Position numbers and translations under genes: made by a program. This document shows, one piece after another, positions 46,701 through 58,800 of a stretch of 64,000 nucleotides of DNA. Source of the stretch: Tetradesmus obliquus (lineage: Eukaryota > Chlorophyta > Chlorophyceae > Sphaeropleales > Scenedesmaceae); the NCBI GenBank assembly GCA_030272155.1, contig CP126201.1, positions 2,090,501-2,154,500 on the forward strand, in the 5' to 3' direction. The stretch's first letter is position 1; every line of letters starts with the position of its first letter. The notes below the pieces were generated by a model. The model did no database searches, was not told where the DNA came from, and saw only the letters and a program-made list of their open reading frames with translations.

Positions 46701-48296
46701 ACCAGAGGGGTCCCCAGCCTTGCATACATCTGGAGGGTTTGACCCAGCGCATGTGTTCTTCAGCGCAGTAGCACAGTCGTCACTGCCAAAGCCCTTCAGT
46801 GCACAGCTGCAGATAGGTGCGTTGGCGATGACAGTAGGTGGCGGTGCTGGTGCTGCGGCAGGTGCTGGCGCAGGGGCTGGCGTGGCTGCTGTTGTGTTGG
46901 CTGTGGCTGGTGCAGGAGCTCCGTCTGTGGCATTAGCTGCTGGTGGTGTTCCGGCTGTGGCGTTGCCTGCTGTGGTGCCATCTGTTGTTGAGTTGGCTGG
47001 GGGCGTGGCGTCTGTCACTGCTGAGCAGTCTGTGCCGAGGTTTGTGCCAGTTGAGTCAACACCTGTGAGGCCTGCTGGTGCTGTGCCGCAGATGGCAGTG
47101 TTGCCACTCAGGTTGCTGTTGCAGAGCAGCATGTCAAAGGCAGGCAGGCAGGCAAGGAACTAGACGTAAGCAGAATGCTATGGTCTGCATGCCTCGATGC
47201 CCAAGATAATCACAGCCCAGCTGCCAACCAGATGATGCTGCCGCTGCAGCTTGATCCACTGCCAACTGCCCTGGTGGCACAGCACCAGCCACCTGACATG
47301 CTTGCTCCTGTCCAAAGCCTGCCTAGCACCAGAAGATGATTTCTGCTCGTCTCTGCCTGAACAAAAGCAACAATGTCCCATACAGCTGCAACTGCTGCCT
47401 GCCTCCCTCATGCAGCAACCTTCCTTCCACATTCCAGCTGAAACAATGCACTCACATGGATGCCAGCTGAGGCCCTGCAGCAGTCAGCTGTGAGGGCACT
47501 GGCCCGCCCAGGGCGTTTCCTGCAAGGTCCAGAGTGGTGAGGCCAGTGAGGCCTCCCCACAGGCTCGTCTCTGCAGGCAGGGAGCCTGTGAGGCCCTTGT
47601 TTGCCAGGTTGCTGCAGCAGCACAAAGGGCACGGCATGGTGTTTGTCACATACTGGATGATATTTAACTCATATGTAGTGTCAGAAAGCCTGCTACACAC
47701 GGGCATCGGTGACGAGCTTGAAATTAGATGATGACTGTGCAGACAACTGACGCAATGATGTCAACTGTGATCGCCTCAGCAGACGCAACCACCACTGCCA
47801 AGCGTTGTTGTCCTGCCCTTCCAAGCTTTCAAGTTGCATGGGCTGCACATCACTAGCCAGAGGCATGTTGGCTCTAAGACAAGAGGCAGTGAATCATCAG
47901 AGGCTTATTTAGAACAGCTGCAACAACAGCCCTTCCCGTGCAAGGATACTCCCCAGCTGCCTGGCAACCTATGTCTGGCAGCACGTAGTCGCTGCAATCC
48001 TCATGTGAATGATGCGGCTTCTAACACAGCTGCAGTAAGAAAGCCTGCACTCACATTGTTGACACATAGCCCTCAGTGTTGCACTCTACGCCTGTCCAGC
48101 CATTGCACGGGTTGCCACCATAGGTCCAACCCAGCTCCTTCAGCACATCCAGGTCATTGCTGGTCAGCCACTTGCCAATATTGTACATGATGATTCCCTG
48201 GGGGTTAACGCTTGCTTCCTGTGCACGAGCCAGGGCTGAGCTTCCTAGGAGCAGGCACATGCAGGCCAGCAGGCCTGCCTGCCATCTGAGTGCCAT
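43704..48296 (-). CDS. LRR single-pass membrane protein with Cys-rich stalk, no kinase (781 aa)
   Basis: Exons in coding order: 48055-48296, 47456-47611, 46608-47115, 46029-46214, 45683-45742, 45281-45481, 44052-44948, 43704-43799. Signal peptide (MALRWQAGLLACMCLLLGSS); plant-type LRR cap (WTYGGNPCNGWTGVEC); short LRR segment (NLANKGLTGSLPAE, GLTTLDLAGNALGGPVP, NLSGNTAICG); Thr/Ala/Pro-rich stalk; Cys-rich region (CSCALKGFGSDDCATALKNT, LLGNDCAKARVNLCVAKDPS); a region ending RRRRALLQ; TM near 512-536 (AIGPIVGGVVLLALLAG, then CCCRRKR). The cytoplasmic part (about 245 residues) is Gly/Ser/Ala-rich without a kinase. The layout is receptor-like-protein-like; ligand and partners are unknown. The last exon is inferred from phase and could be replaced by readthrough to a stop at 44043. 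Stranded copies of exons 4 and 6 lie in the introns. Confidence 0.75.
45525..45600. repeat. Stranded copy of LRR-gene exon 6 middle
   Basis: Repeats the sequence for LSMGQYITRQYTQNV found at 45403-45478 in exon 6. It lies about 122 bp away, in the upstream intron of the gene. Confidence 0.85.
45898..45955. repeat. Stranded copy of LRR-gene exon 4 tail with donor
   Basis: Copy of 46019-46075 (GCGCACCTTGACACCTGGCA…), including the donor, about 120 bp downstream in gene direction. Confidence 0.85.
46300..46335. repeat. Stranded copy of LRR-gene exon 4 head with acceptor
   Basis: CTGCAG|AACCTGCTGGGCAACAAC repeats the exon 4 start at 46214 about 120 bp upstream. Exon 4 thus has stranded copies on both sides. 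Confidence 0.75.
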
Positions 48297-49117
48297 GCTG
48301 TTGCTGCTGCTCCTGCGTCTGTTCGCTGCTGCTGATGCCTGTAACAGCTTCCAGGGACAATGTTGTGGTGGTTCTAGCTCACGAGGCGCCTCGCAGCTGG
48401 TGTGCAGCCTGCAAGGCAAGGGGCAAGCAGTGCGGGTCGAAGCTGGAGCCAGGTCATCAGCAGCTGCCTTGGAAGCAGCGAATGCAGCTGCGGATGCGGA
48501 CGAACGAAGATTTCACAAAGCAACAAACTCAAGGATCTGCTGTAAGCATCCGTTGCCTATTCACAGACACAATGTGCTGGGAACTGGAGGAGTCGAAACT
48601 GCCCTACTGAACATGCGCAAGATAGCTGCGAGGCAATATACCTGGGACCAGATATGCTTACCTGTGTAGGCTTCGAGTGCGATGTGAGCGGGAAAAAGGT
48701 GGCGGATGGTGCAACAGAAGGCTGTTCAACAGACAATGCTAACCGACAAGGCGCTGAAGAGCAGCGCCAGCGAAGCAAACACGAGCACAACTGATGTATG
48801 CATGGCGCTTGCCAGTGTCTTGTACGCGGAAGTGTGTCACCCTGGTGTGCCCAGGGTTGTGCACGAGCAGACTCTCTTGAAGGTTTGCTGATTGCTGCCT
48901 GTAACACAATTATTGCTTACACATTTAAGTTTTAAGCTTATCTAGGAGCATCTGTTGAGTCACTCCTGCGGCGCGAAGTGCGTCCGCTAGAAAGCTGTTT
49001 GTTAATTTACCCTGCTCAGGCACCTGCGACAATTCCTCAGCTGATCAGCTTGTATCAAGCTTCGGTTGCTGAGATCCTGCAGTTGCCAACGTCAGGGCCA
49101 GCAGCCTTTCTGACAGC
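48297..49117. promoter_or_regulatory. Divergent intergenic region, LRR gene and APRT
   Basis: 820 bp between back-to-back start codons. No supported gene. It likely holds both promoters; no clear motif is visible. Confidence 0.4.
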
Positions 49118-50978
49118 ATGGCAGCAGCCAGCCTGAGCGTGGAGCAGCGCAACCAGATTATCAGTGACTCAATCCGCGGCATTCCCGACTTCCCAAAGCC
49201 AGGGATCCTGTTCTGGGATGTCACCACGCTGCTTCTCAACCCCCAGGCGTTTCAGTTGACCATTGACGCAATGGTGGAGCGCTACAGGGACCAGAAGGTT
49301 GATGTTGTTGCTGGTGGGTACAGCAAGTAGCTGCAAGGAAACAGCATACACATGTGCAAACAAACACGACGCTGCTTAGCAATGCTTTGGGGCTCCTTCA
49401 CAATCTGTTGAATGCAGCTTGGTGCCTGCTACTGCTGACTGCAAGCAGCGTGCATGTGCCGCAGTTGACCACAAGCAGCAGCACTCTTCAGGCACTGATC
49501 ATTAAAATGTGGTTATTCAACATACAGTTTCCAACATCATGAACAGCACAAACAGATGGCCAGCTTGAGCCTCGGGTGCTGTCAGCTATCTTACCCACAG
49601 CCTCTGCCCCAAACATCCAATGCACACCTGGTGCTGTCACCCCCGCTGCTGCATCTCCTGCAGGATTCGAGGCGCGCGGCCTGATCTTCGGTGCTCCCCT
49701 GGCGCTGACACTGGGTGTGCCATTTGTGCCGCTGCGCAAGCCGGGCAAGCTGCCAGGTGTGTGTGCTGGGTCTTGCTGCAACATCAGGCAGCACAAACAG
49801 CCGCCTGCATGTGCAGCATGTAAGGAGCAGGGGTGCCATGCTCAAAGCAACTATGCCCTGGTTGGTTGCATGGTGCAGCGGGACATTAGGGGGGCAGCAG
49901 TGGAGCTGCGCATGCTGTCCAGGCTGTTGTACTGCAGCTGAGGCATTGGGAAATGCAGCGTACCAGCAACATGCTGCTGCAAAAGTCATGTCAGCAAGCA
50001 CGCACCCTTGCTTGCTTCGAGTTCAACATCCTATGTTGTTGTTTTACTGCCTGCAGGAGAAACCATCTCTGAGTCATACGACACTGAGTACTCAACAGAC
50101 AAGATTGAGATGCACACTGGTGCTATCAGCGCAGGGCAGCGGGTAGTGCTGGTGGGTTTGCTGCATGCATCGTGCCTGGGTCGACCTCACGCACCAAACA
50201 CATACCGTGCATAGTGGTTTGAAGCTGCATGCAGCACGCGATGCACAACATTGAGGCATTCATGTGAGGAGTAGCATCATGATTCTGCGTCTCCAAAAGG
50301 CTGTGTGAGTTCACCAGGAGGCTGTGCATGCTGCTCGTAGCTTGCTGCACTCTGACATAGATGCGCTCATTTTGGCTGTGTTGCAGGTTGACGACCTCAT
50401 CGCAACAGGCGGCACGCTGCGCGCTGGCATCAACCTAATGGGTGCGGTTGCAGCTGCAGAAGCGCTGCAGCTGGGATCAGCAACAGCATAGCGTCAACAG
50501 CATAACCAGTGGCAGCAGTGCATGCAAGTGCGGCAGCAGCAGTAGCAGAGGTGCTAAGCTGCACAAGCAGCACCACCAGCAGCAGCAGCAGCAATGCAGG
50601 GATACATGTGTAAGTAGCAGCAGGAAAATATTCAGGCAGGACAACACTGGAACTCTTGGTGCACACAGGCAAATAAGCAAGCTAGGGCCAGAAGGGCTGT
50701 GTGCTTTCTACGCAGTTGTTTGTCATCAGCAGCAGTAGCATGGGTGTGTGGAGAGCCGCTAGCTTGGGGGCCAGTGGAGTTGCACAGCAGTTGCTACATG
50801 CAAATCAGCTGTCACTTATAACTGCAATTGCTGCTGCTGCTGTGCCTGCTGTCCTGCAGGCAAGGTCGGGGCAGAGGTGGTGGAGTCAGCATGCATAATT
50901 GAGCTGCCAGCACTGAAGGGCAGGGCCAAGCTGGGAGACACAAAGCTGTTTGTGCTGATTGAGAAGGAAGGCGAGTAA
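49118..50978 (+). CDS. APT: Adenine phosphoribosyltransferase (185 aa)
   Basis: Exons: 49118-49313, 49664-49756, 50057-50151, 50387-50441, 50860-50978. It converts adenine plus PRPP to AMP and pyrophosphate (purine salvage); in plants related enzymes also act on cytokinin bases. Family motifs are complete: [20 protein letters not shown] at the start, [51 protein letters not shown] and the PRPP-binding [11 protein letters not shown], then [19 protein letters not shown] and a normal C-terminus ([10 protein letters not shown]). Length fits the cytosolic enzyme (about 180 residues) with no transit peptide. All junctions are GT-AG and in phase. No duplicated exon ends, unlike its neighbours. Confidence 0.93.
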
Positions 50979-51744
50979 GCCTCTGGGATGTGTAGTGTTC
51001 TCAGAGCCGTCTGCAGTGAAGAATCAAGGTGTGCAGTTGCAGCTGTAGGAGCAGCAAGGCAGAGGCAGCATATGAGGGTGAGTGTGCAGGTTGTAGGCTC
51101 TAGGGCAGAACTATGGCATTCATGGTCTTGTACAGGCTGTTGGTCTTGTCAAGACATGTCCAAAACACGTTTTTGTGTTGTGTGTCCCCTTGGCGGGCGT
51201 CAGACAGTGGCCACTGTGCTGAGGCATGCCCTGTGATCTGTGGTTGATGACATCACACACGGATTTGTGCAGCCTAGTGGAAGGGTGTTGTCGGTGTGCG
51301 GTGGCCTGACGCACATGACAGCATTAGACGGTTGCATACGTGGCATACGCGTTACCTCCTTTCATGCAGTTGACGTTTGAGGAGGACTAGGATCAGGGTG
51401 GTCTGTTGATTCGGACACGCTGCCGCAGCAGCGGCTGCTGTTTGTGGCATGCAGCAAGGCGCTTGTGTGCACGCCTGTCCCATTGGCAACAGCTGCATCC
51501 AAAGACATTTTTGGTGTGTCCTTAGCGCCTTCTGCGACCGTGGCTGCTCAGCAGTTTTAGGTGTCGCGCAGATCATTCACGATTCTGTAACACCTGCCAC
51601 CCAAACCCTAGGGTGCAGTGAGCGGCCTGAAAGTACTCGTTGCCTTTCAAAAGAACCAATTAACCACAATATTATTGTGTAGGGTGTGCACGGCTGTAGA
51701 ACCACCGTTTATTTCTCGCGAAAAGGCCTGCCTTCGGAAACAGG
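50979..51744. other. Intergenic, no gene seen
   Basis: 3' region of APRT and promoter region of the next gene. No ORF with recognisable features. Confidence 0.4.
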
Positions 51745-53820
51745 ATGGGTCAGGCATGTTCTGCGGAAGGAGCCTCATGTGCAAACGTAAGTACTTGGAA
51801 GGATGCTTCAAGACAACTTTACAGCTTCAGCCGTAGCTTCGCAGCCTGTCCTGGCGTGTCTGCTGTTGTCGCTTGGCACATGGAGGGAACTTGCTGTCTG
51901 CCTTACTACGGCTGCTAAACTGCCATTAATTGCTTGCAGACGCCCCGTGGAGCTGTGCATGAACCTAACGTCTCCGCAGAGGTGCATCAAGCTGCTGCAG
52001 CAGCTGACAAACTGCCAGGAGCCCTGACCACAGCAGCTGGGGCTTCAACTGCTCCATGCAACCACGGCTCCAGACGCAGCACAGGGGAGAAGAAGGTCAG
52101 CATTGGCCCTGTTATAATGGCTGTGTCAACTGACGGCGCCTCTTCAACACAGGCCATCAAGGCAGCAACAGCAGACCCTTCTGTTGACTCTCCTGCAAGC
52201 CATGCTGACACACACAACCCAGCAGCAGAGCCGGCCATCTTCAAGCCTTTTTTAGATGACGCATCCCTCCTAACCCCAGTAGCAGAAGAGGCCCTGGGCC
52301 ACACATCTCCAAGTGCTGCAGCAGCAGAGGCTCCAGCCCCAGACATCGCAGAGAGTGCAGCATGCTATGCAGATGAGCCTGCACACCCTGCCGCGCAATG
52401 CGCAATCAGCGGCGTCAAGCACCCTCACCATCCCCATGAGCATCTCCCTGAGCCAGTGCAACAGGAGCTGGCGCAGCACTGCGAGGACCATGCGCCCGGC
52501 ATCGAGAGCAAGCGCAGCAGCATGGCAGATGGCAGGGAGCTGCGCAGCACCACATCTGGCCAGCTGCATGCAGCCACAGAGCACTCCATCATGAGCATCG
52601 CCGCTGGTGAACTGCGACAGCATAGCTGCTTGCCAAGGATGTTTCTTGGTGCAGCATAAACTGATGTTAGCCCACAGTCAGCAGTTCTGTACTCTGACGA
52701 CTCAGCCTGCGATGGGCTTGCAGCTGAGGGGTGTGGCTTGTGCATGCCTGTCACACCGCATGCAGCATCATGCTGGCTGGGCCTTTTCCTATGCCTCGCG
52801 GCACCTGTTGCAGGACACATGATGCCCACTGTTGCTGCGCTGCCTGCCTGCCTGCTGCACTGCTTCCTGCAGCTTCTGAGCACTCCTCGCTGGCTGGCGA
52901 GGCGCCTGGTGATGCCATCATCGATGAGGTCAGCCAGAGCGTGCTGCAGGTGAGGGTGCAGCGACAACAGGCCTGCTGGCATGTGTCTTGTATTGCTTGC
53001 AGGACTTTGATATGCTTCTGCATGCGGCGCATGCCCTGCTTGCAGCTTTACTACTCTGCACCCAGCTTCTTAGGCGCTGAGGCGCTTGCAGGAAGTGCTC
53101 AGTGACGCCCAGCAGGGCATAGTGAGGTATGTGGTGGCAGCATTGCAACAAGCCACCTCTTGTGCACAGTGTGTGCTACCCATACATCATGCCCATTGCT
53201 CACACTGCAATGCTGTTGCTGCTGCTGTGCTCTTGCAGGGTGTGCCATCAGCTGCTGTGTCCCGCATGCCCACCAGCACCAAGGACATTGATGATGAGGA
53301 AGATGAAGAGGCCCCACAGGCTGAGGCAAGCCAAGCACCAGTGCCAGAGCCCATGCCGCCTGCAGCAGCAGAAGCGCCTGCAGACCCACAGGTAGAGGCA
53401 GCAGCAGAAGTAGTGCCAGCAGTAGAGCCAACAGCAGAGCCAGAGCCAGCAGCAGAGGCAGTGGCAGTGGCAGAGCCCATGGCAGAGATGCCAGCAGTAG
53501 CAGAAATTGAGGTGGCTGAGGCACCAGCAGCAGAGGAAGTGGGCAAAGTAGCAGAAGAGTCGCATGATGAAGAGGTAGCAGCAGAGCCAGAGGCGGCAGG
53601 AGAGGCAGCCATAGAGACAACAGCAGAGCCAGCGCATGAGGCAGAGCCAGCAGCAGATGCACCTGTAGACATTGAGCATGCAGATGAGCCAGCTGCTGAG
53701 GCAGAGCTGGCGTCTGACGCAGCACCAGAGGCAGAGGCATCCACAGCAGAGCAGCCAGCAGAGGCAGAGGCAGTGGAGGCAGCAGATGAGGCACATGTTG
53801 AGGAGGCTGCTGCAGAATAG
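51745..53820 (+). CDS. Predicted N-myristoylated acidic Ala/Glu-rich protein (471 aa)
   Basis: Exons: 51745-51786, 51940-52606, 52873-52949, 53074-53121, 53239-53820, all in phase. The 14-codon first exon encodes MGQACSAEGASCAN: Gly2 followed by Cys5 and a Ser/Ala context fits N-myristoylation with palmitoylation. Residues 15-236 are low-complexity with His/Pro/Glu (HPHHPHEHLPEPVQQ). Residues 237-278 form a possible helix (DAIIDEVSQSVLQALRRLQE). The last 190 residues are an Ala/Glu/Pro-rich acidic tail (DIDDEEDEEAPQAEA…). No catalytic domain is recognised. A membrane-tethered disordered or scaffold protein is inferred. The first exon is small and separated by 153 bp, so the start is the weakest part; without it the ORF has no ATG near 51934. 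Confidence 0.6.
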
Positions 53821-55872
53821 GTTGCAGCATGAACATGTGAGGGAGTTGTCTTGCTGCAGTGTACTTGGCGGCGACCTGCCACTGAGATGTGGTCATCATC
53901 AGAACAAACTTTGAAGTATCAACAGCTGCACAGCACTGGACACTTGCTGGTGCCAAGGGCAAGCTTGCTCATTGCTTGCCATGTCAGTGAAAACGGTGCG
54001 TGTGTCATTTTCTTATCCTCCACCGCCCCTCCCCCCCATCCATCTTCAGTACATTGTATTTTCATGGTGGCATTGTTGTGGCCACAAGCAGATGTGCATG
54101 CCATTTGATCAGTCGATGCCGCAAGATGCTTGGGCAGCCCAGCAAGCATTGCTGCATGGCAAGGGAAAGCCTTCAGCTGGTTGCACGTGCTTGTTTGTGG
54201 GATTCTGGGGTTCGATGTCAGGCAGGACTCTTCAAGTTCATATTAGCGTGTGGTTGGATTCCTCGGATACTGGTGTGTCTAGTACAGATACAGGATGTTG
54301 AGCAATGACTTACTGCTGGGTGCAATTGCTGGCAACTTGCCCAGCTTGCCTGGCAGTTTAGAACAGCTGCTGTGGTGTGATGGTGTGAATGCTGTGCAGC
54401 TTGCTTCTATCTGAATGTTCCTGAGCGGTGTGCACCAACCATTGCGTAGATGCAGCTGCCTGTGATTTGCAGCATGTATGCTGCGCAACCTGCAAGCACC
54501 GTTTTAAAGTGTTGCAAAGGCACTCTGACACTACTTTGTGCAGCGCAACATTCGCCACCTCCTGTGAGCGCGTTTGTGTTCTCACTTGCTGCACTTTGGT
54601 CCTGACAACACGAGCAAGTTGTGTTTGGCACAGGTCTGGCAGCATTGTTAGCTTCAGGGAACTCTTTTTTCACAGCAGTGACACTGGCGCTTGTGTGTGC
54701 AGGCATAGCAGAGTTTCATACAGGCAGCTGACACAGCACTTAAATCTACATAAAGACCTGACGCGTGTAGGGCATGATCTGATCTGTTAGAGCAAGGCAG
54801 CCGGCAGGCCTGCGCAGTTGGTATGATGCATACATGATGTCGGCTGTGGTGCGTTGTAGCCCACTGTGCTGCACAGCGCAGCCGCCATGCATGCTGCTCC
54901 TGTGCAGTAACTGCCAATCATGTGCAGCTAGCTAAATGTTCAATACCAGTGACCCTCATTACTCGTGCCCGCTTGTGATATGTAACAAATCATGATGGCT
55001 GATTTAATGGCTCTTTCATCATGATGGCTGCTTTCATGGCTCGTTCAGGTCGGCACAGCAGCGGCACCCGTCTCTGGCAGGTGATGTGCACTGGCAGGTG
55101 ACTTTGGTACTGACGGGCCCCTGCTCCACGATACTGCAAACAGTCGGACTGCTGCCCTATCTGAAAAACCACCTTGCCCAATAATCGTATAAGTGCATAT
55201 TCATCGCCACTTCACAAGTAGGCCCAGTGGGCTTACACATGCATTGTGCTGTTCTGACTTGGCACTGCTGCTTTCCGAGGTTGCTCAAATGCCGTAATGA
55301 CAGCGCCCGAATGCTGCTGTGATGTTCAGGGGAGGAGTTTTACTGTTTGTCTCATCGACCAAACTGTTTCAACAAATCACTGTCGCTGTGGCTGGATCGA
55401 GAGCGGCTGGGAAGGACCCAGAGTGACACATGTAACACCTCATTCAAGGGCTTGCTGCTGGGTTCGGCTCCGATGAAAGCTTAGGACTTGAGCTGCGAAG
55501 TCGATGAGGCTCTGGTTTTGACATCACGGAAATGGTAGGTCTTCTGTCGGCCGGCGGTACCTGCAGGTACAGAGCAGGAACGGTGCCGTGTCCAGGTGAC
55601 ACCTCTACCATACGTATGGATCGCGTACTTCAAGATTTAGATTATCGTGAGTTGCCTATATCTTTTGATACGCCGTCTTCACACTGCCACATCGAGCTTT
55701 GGAACGCTTTCACTCCAAAAAGGTGCGAGCAGACTTGCAGTCAGTCGATAGGACCTGCAGTGTCGGCTTTCGCAGTACCCAATTCATTGCTCAAGTACTG
55801 TCTGCATTGTAGCTTGCTCAACATACTTTTTGACACGCTGTGTTGTCTTTCAGGTGCGGAGTTCCAAACCCC
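53821..55872. other. Intergenic, no gene seen
   Basis: Contains a short direct repeat (CATGATGGCTG…ATGGCTC, 54992-55045). A 5' untranslated exon of the G3E gene may lie near 55500-55600, since an acceptor-like TTTCAG|GTGCGG lies at about 55848-55860, just before the chosen ATG. Confidence 0.4.
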
Positions 55873-58800
55873 ATGAGAAAGCCAGCAGCTGAGGCCAGGA
55901 GGTCTAGCCAAAAAAGGAACAGGGCCTCTGCAGTTACGCCGGGCGACCACTCTACCGCCGCTTCCATCGCTCCAGGCAACTCAAAGAAGGCAAAGGTTGC
56001 TGCAGGGCTCACTGCTGCAGGTGTGACGCTCTGCATCACATGTGATGCAGCTGCAGCACTACGCAGTAATGCCAGCAGCACTTTCATCTGCTTTTCTCAA
56101 CACAGGCAACTAAGCCAGGTGCCATCGAAGTATGTCCCACCTGTAAGACTGCTCATTGCATGTCATGCTCTTACACATATGCCTGTCCGCGGCTGCTGCC
56201 CTGCCGCTTTCACTTCTGCGCACTCAGGCAAGCAGCCTGCTGAGCAGCAGCAAACTACCACAAAGGCAGCACAGCCCAGGCCCAATTCTTCTTCCAGAAA
56301 GGCCAACCCCAAGCGCAGCATGAAGTCCAGCCTGATGGCAGCAGTGACGGATCTGCAGGACACGCGCCTGCCTGTGACCCTGCTGTCAGGGTTTTTGGGG
56401 TCTGGCAAAACCACGCTGTTGAAGCGCATCCTGGAGAACAGGTCCGGCCTGAAGGTGAGCAGCAGGGGTGGATGGAAGCAGTTCGGTGAGCACTGTGTTG
56501 TTGGACTTGAATTGCGTACGTTCTGATTGTCTTGTCGTCTGCAGCACAGGGGTGGGCAGGCTGGCACTTGTTGTTACGAGACGGTTGTACAGATACACAG
56601 CTGCCGCAGTGGCGGCACAATCTGTTACCCTTGGCTGTTACGCAGCCACACAGTACAGACTGGCTCCCAGCTGGTGCGCCGCATGGCATAAACGCCTGCG
56701 CTGCCTTCACAGAGTTGCAGCAGCATAGCTTCAACACGCCCCTACTCTTTGCCAACACCATGTTCACCTGCTGCTGCTGCTGCTGCTGCTGCTGCAGGTG
56801 GCAGTCATCGTCAATGACATGGCTGAGCTCAACATCGATGCGGCGCTCATCACCAACGGCGGCTCCGCTGCGCTGGTGCAGTGCCAGGAGAAGCTCATCA
56901 GCCTTGCCAACGGCTGCATCTGCTGCACCCTGCGGGAGGACCTGCTGCTGCAGGTGTGTTTCTGTCTCTGGGGCATGTGTTAAAACGCTGCCGGTTACAT
57001 CCCCAATACAGCGGCGTATCGCACAGTGCACGTGCTCGTGCGGTGACATGCTCCACCAGCATTAGCGTGCAGACAACACTCAACAGTCAATCAACAGCAC
57101 GCTAGGGGAGAATGCACTGTAAGACGTTCTGTAGTACAACATACCCTTGAAAGGCACCCACCAATCTGAGACCATTAACTGCCGGTACTGTTGCTGCTGC
57201 TGCTGCTGCCTGCTGCTTGCTGCAGGTCACCCAGCTAGCAGCAGAGGGCAAGTACGACCTTGTGGTGATTGAGAGCACAGGTCGGGGCTGCGCCTGGTTG
57301 CTGTCACTTCTGGATGCACTGCTGTTAGTAACAAGCGTGTTAATGATTAGCAATGCAGTGATCGCGATGTCACGCAGCCGGACATGTGCAGGATTTTGGA
57401 CAGTGAGCCGGCAGCTTTCTCAGGTTCTGGAAGTGCAGGGCAGCTCTTTGCCCTGCTGGGATCAGAGTTGCTGGCCTGTTTATGCTGCTACGTGCTGCGG
57501 CGATTCCAGTGAGGACTTGGTAGCTGCAGCTTGCTATCTTGCATTTGTAAGTTGATCCAGTCATGTTGTTGCTGCCATCTATGTTTCCCACAATAATCCA
57601 CTGCAGGCATCAGCGAGCCAATGCAGGTGGCAAAGACCTTCACCTCTCCCCATCCCAGCTGACCAGCTTTAATCAGGCATTGCTAAAGCACGGTGCTGAC
57701 CATCCAATTGCTGCTGCCATGTTGTTTGCAGGCATCAGTGAGCCAATGCAGGTGGCAGAAACCTTCACCTTCCCCATACCAGCTGAGCAGCTGCCAGCAG
57801 ACATCCGCAGCCAGCTGGCCCAGCTGCTGCCACCCGGCGCAGCAGCAAGCAGGACTGCATGCCCTACCGGCAACTGCCCTTGGGTCACTGCTACTTCAGC
57901 TGCTGCTGCTGGTGGTGGTGGTAGTGGCAAAGAAGGGCCGCTTGGGGATGCTGCAGCATCAGCTTCAGTTGAAGATGTGGCGGTTGACATCAGCGGCAGC
58001 AGCAGCGATGCAGGGGACAAGGCTGTGAAGAAAGGCGGGGGCAAGCAGAAGAAGGGAGGCAAGAAAGAAAGCAGCGGGAAGGATGCAGCGGAGGAGGAGG
58101 AGGAGGAGGAGGAGGCTGGCAATGAACTGGAGGTGCGGCTGAAGCCGTCAAGCTGTCTGTCTATCACAACATAAACCTAGTTGCAAAGAACAACAGCAAG
58201 GTGCCCGAGCTGTTGCCATGCTTTTCGTGCTGCTGCCATGCAGCAGCTGCTGCGCTGTTGTGCACAGAATGTAGTTTCAAGGATGACAACATGGCACGCA
58301 AGGATGCTGCGCTGTTGTGCACAGAATGTAGTTTCAAGGATGACAGCATGGCACAACAGGTGGCTTTTCAGCTATCGTCATGCTGTTGGTGCTGCTTGGT
58401 GCGCGGCTGTCGGGCTCTGTGAGCTGTTATGCACTGCCACATGGTCTGCATCTGAGAGTTGTCTTGTAAATTTACATCGCTGCTGCTGCCGGCCGTGCTG
58501 CCTGTTTGCTGCTGCAGCTGTCAGAGTTCCAGCTGTCTGACTGGGTGCGGCTGGACACGTGTGTGACCGTGGTTGACGCCTCAGTGTTCCTGGACAACCT
58601 GCACTCCATTGAAGAGCTGAGGGACAGGTGCGGCCTGCTGCTGCTGTGCTCAGCTGTATTTTGTTGCTACTGTGTGTGTGCCGCATGTTACAGTGGCGCC
58701 TCAGTGTTCCTGCACAACCTGCAATCCATTGAGGAGCTGAGGGACAGGTAAGGCCTGCTGCTGCTGTGCTCAGCTGTATTTTGTTGCTACTGTGTGTGTG

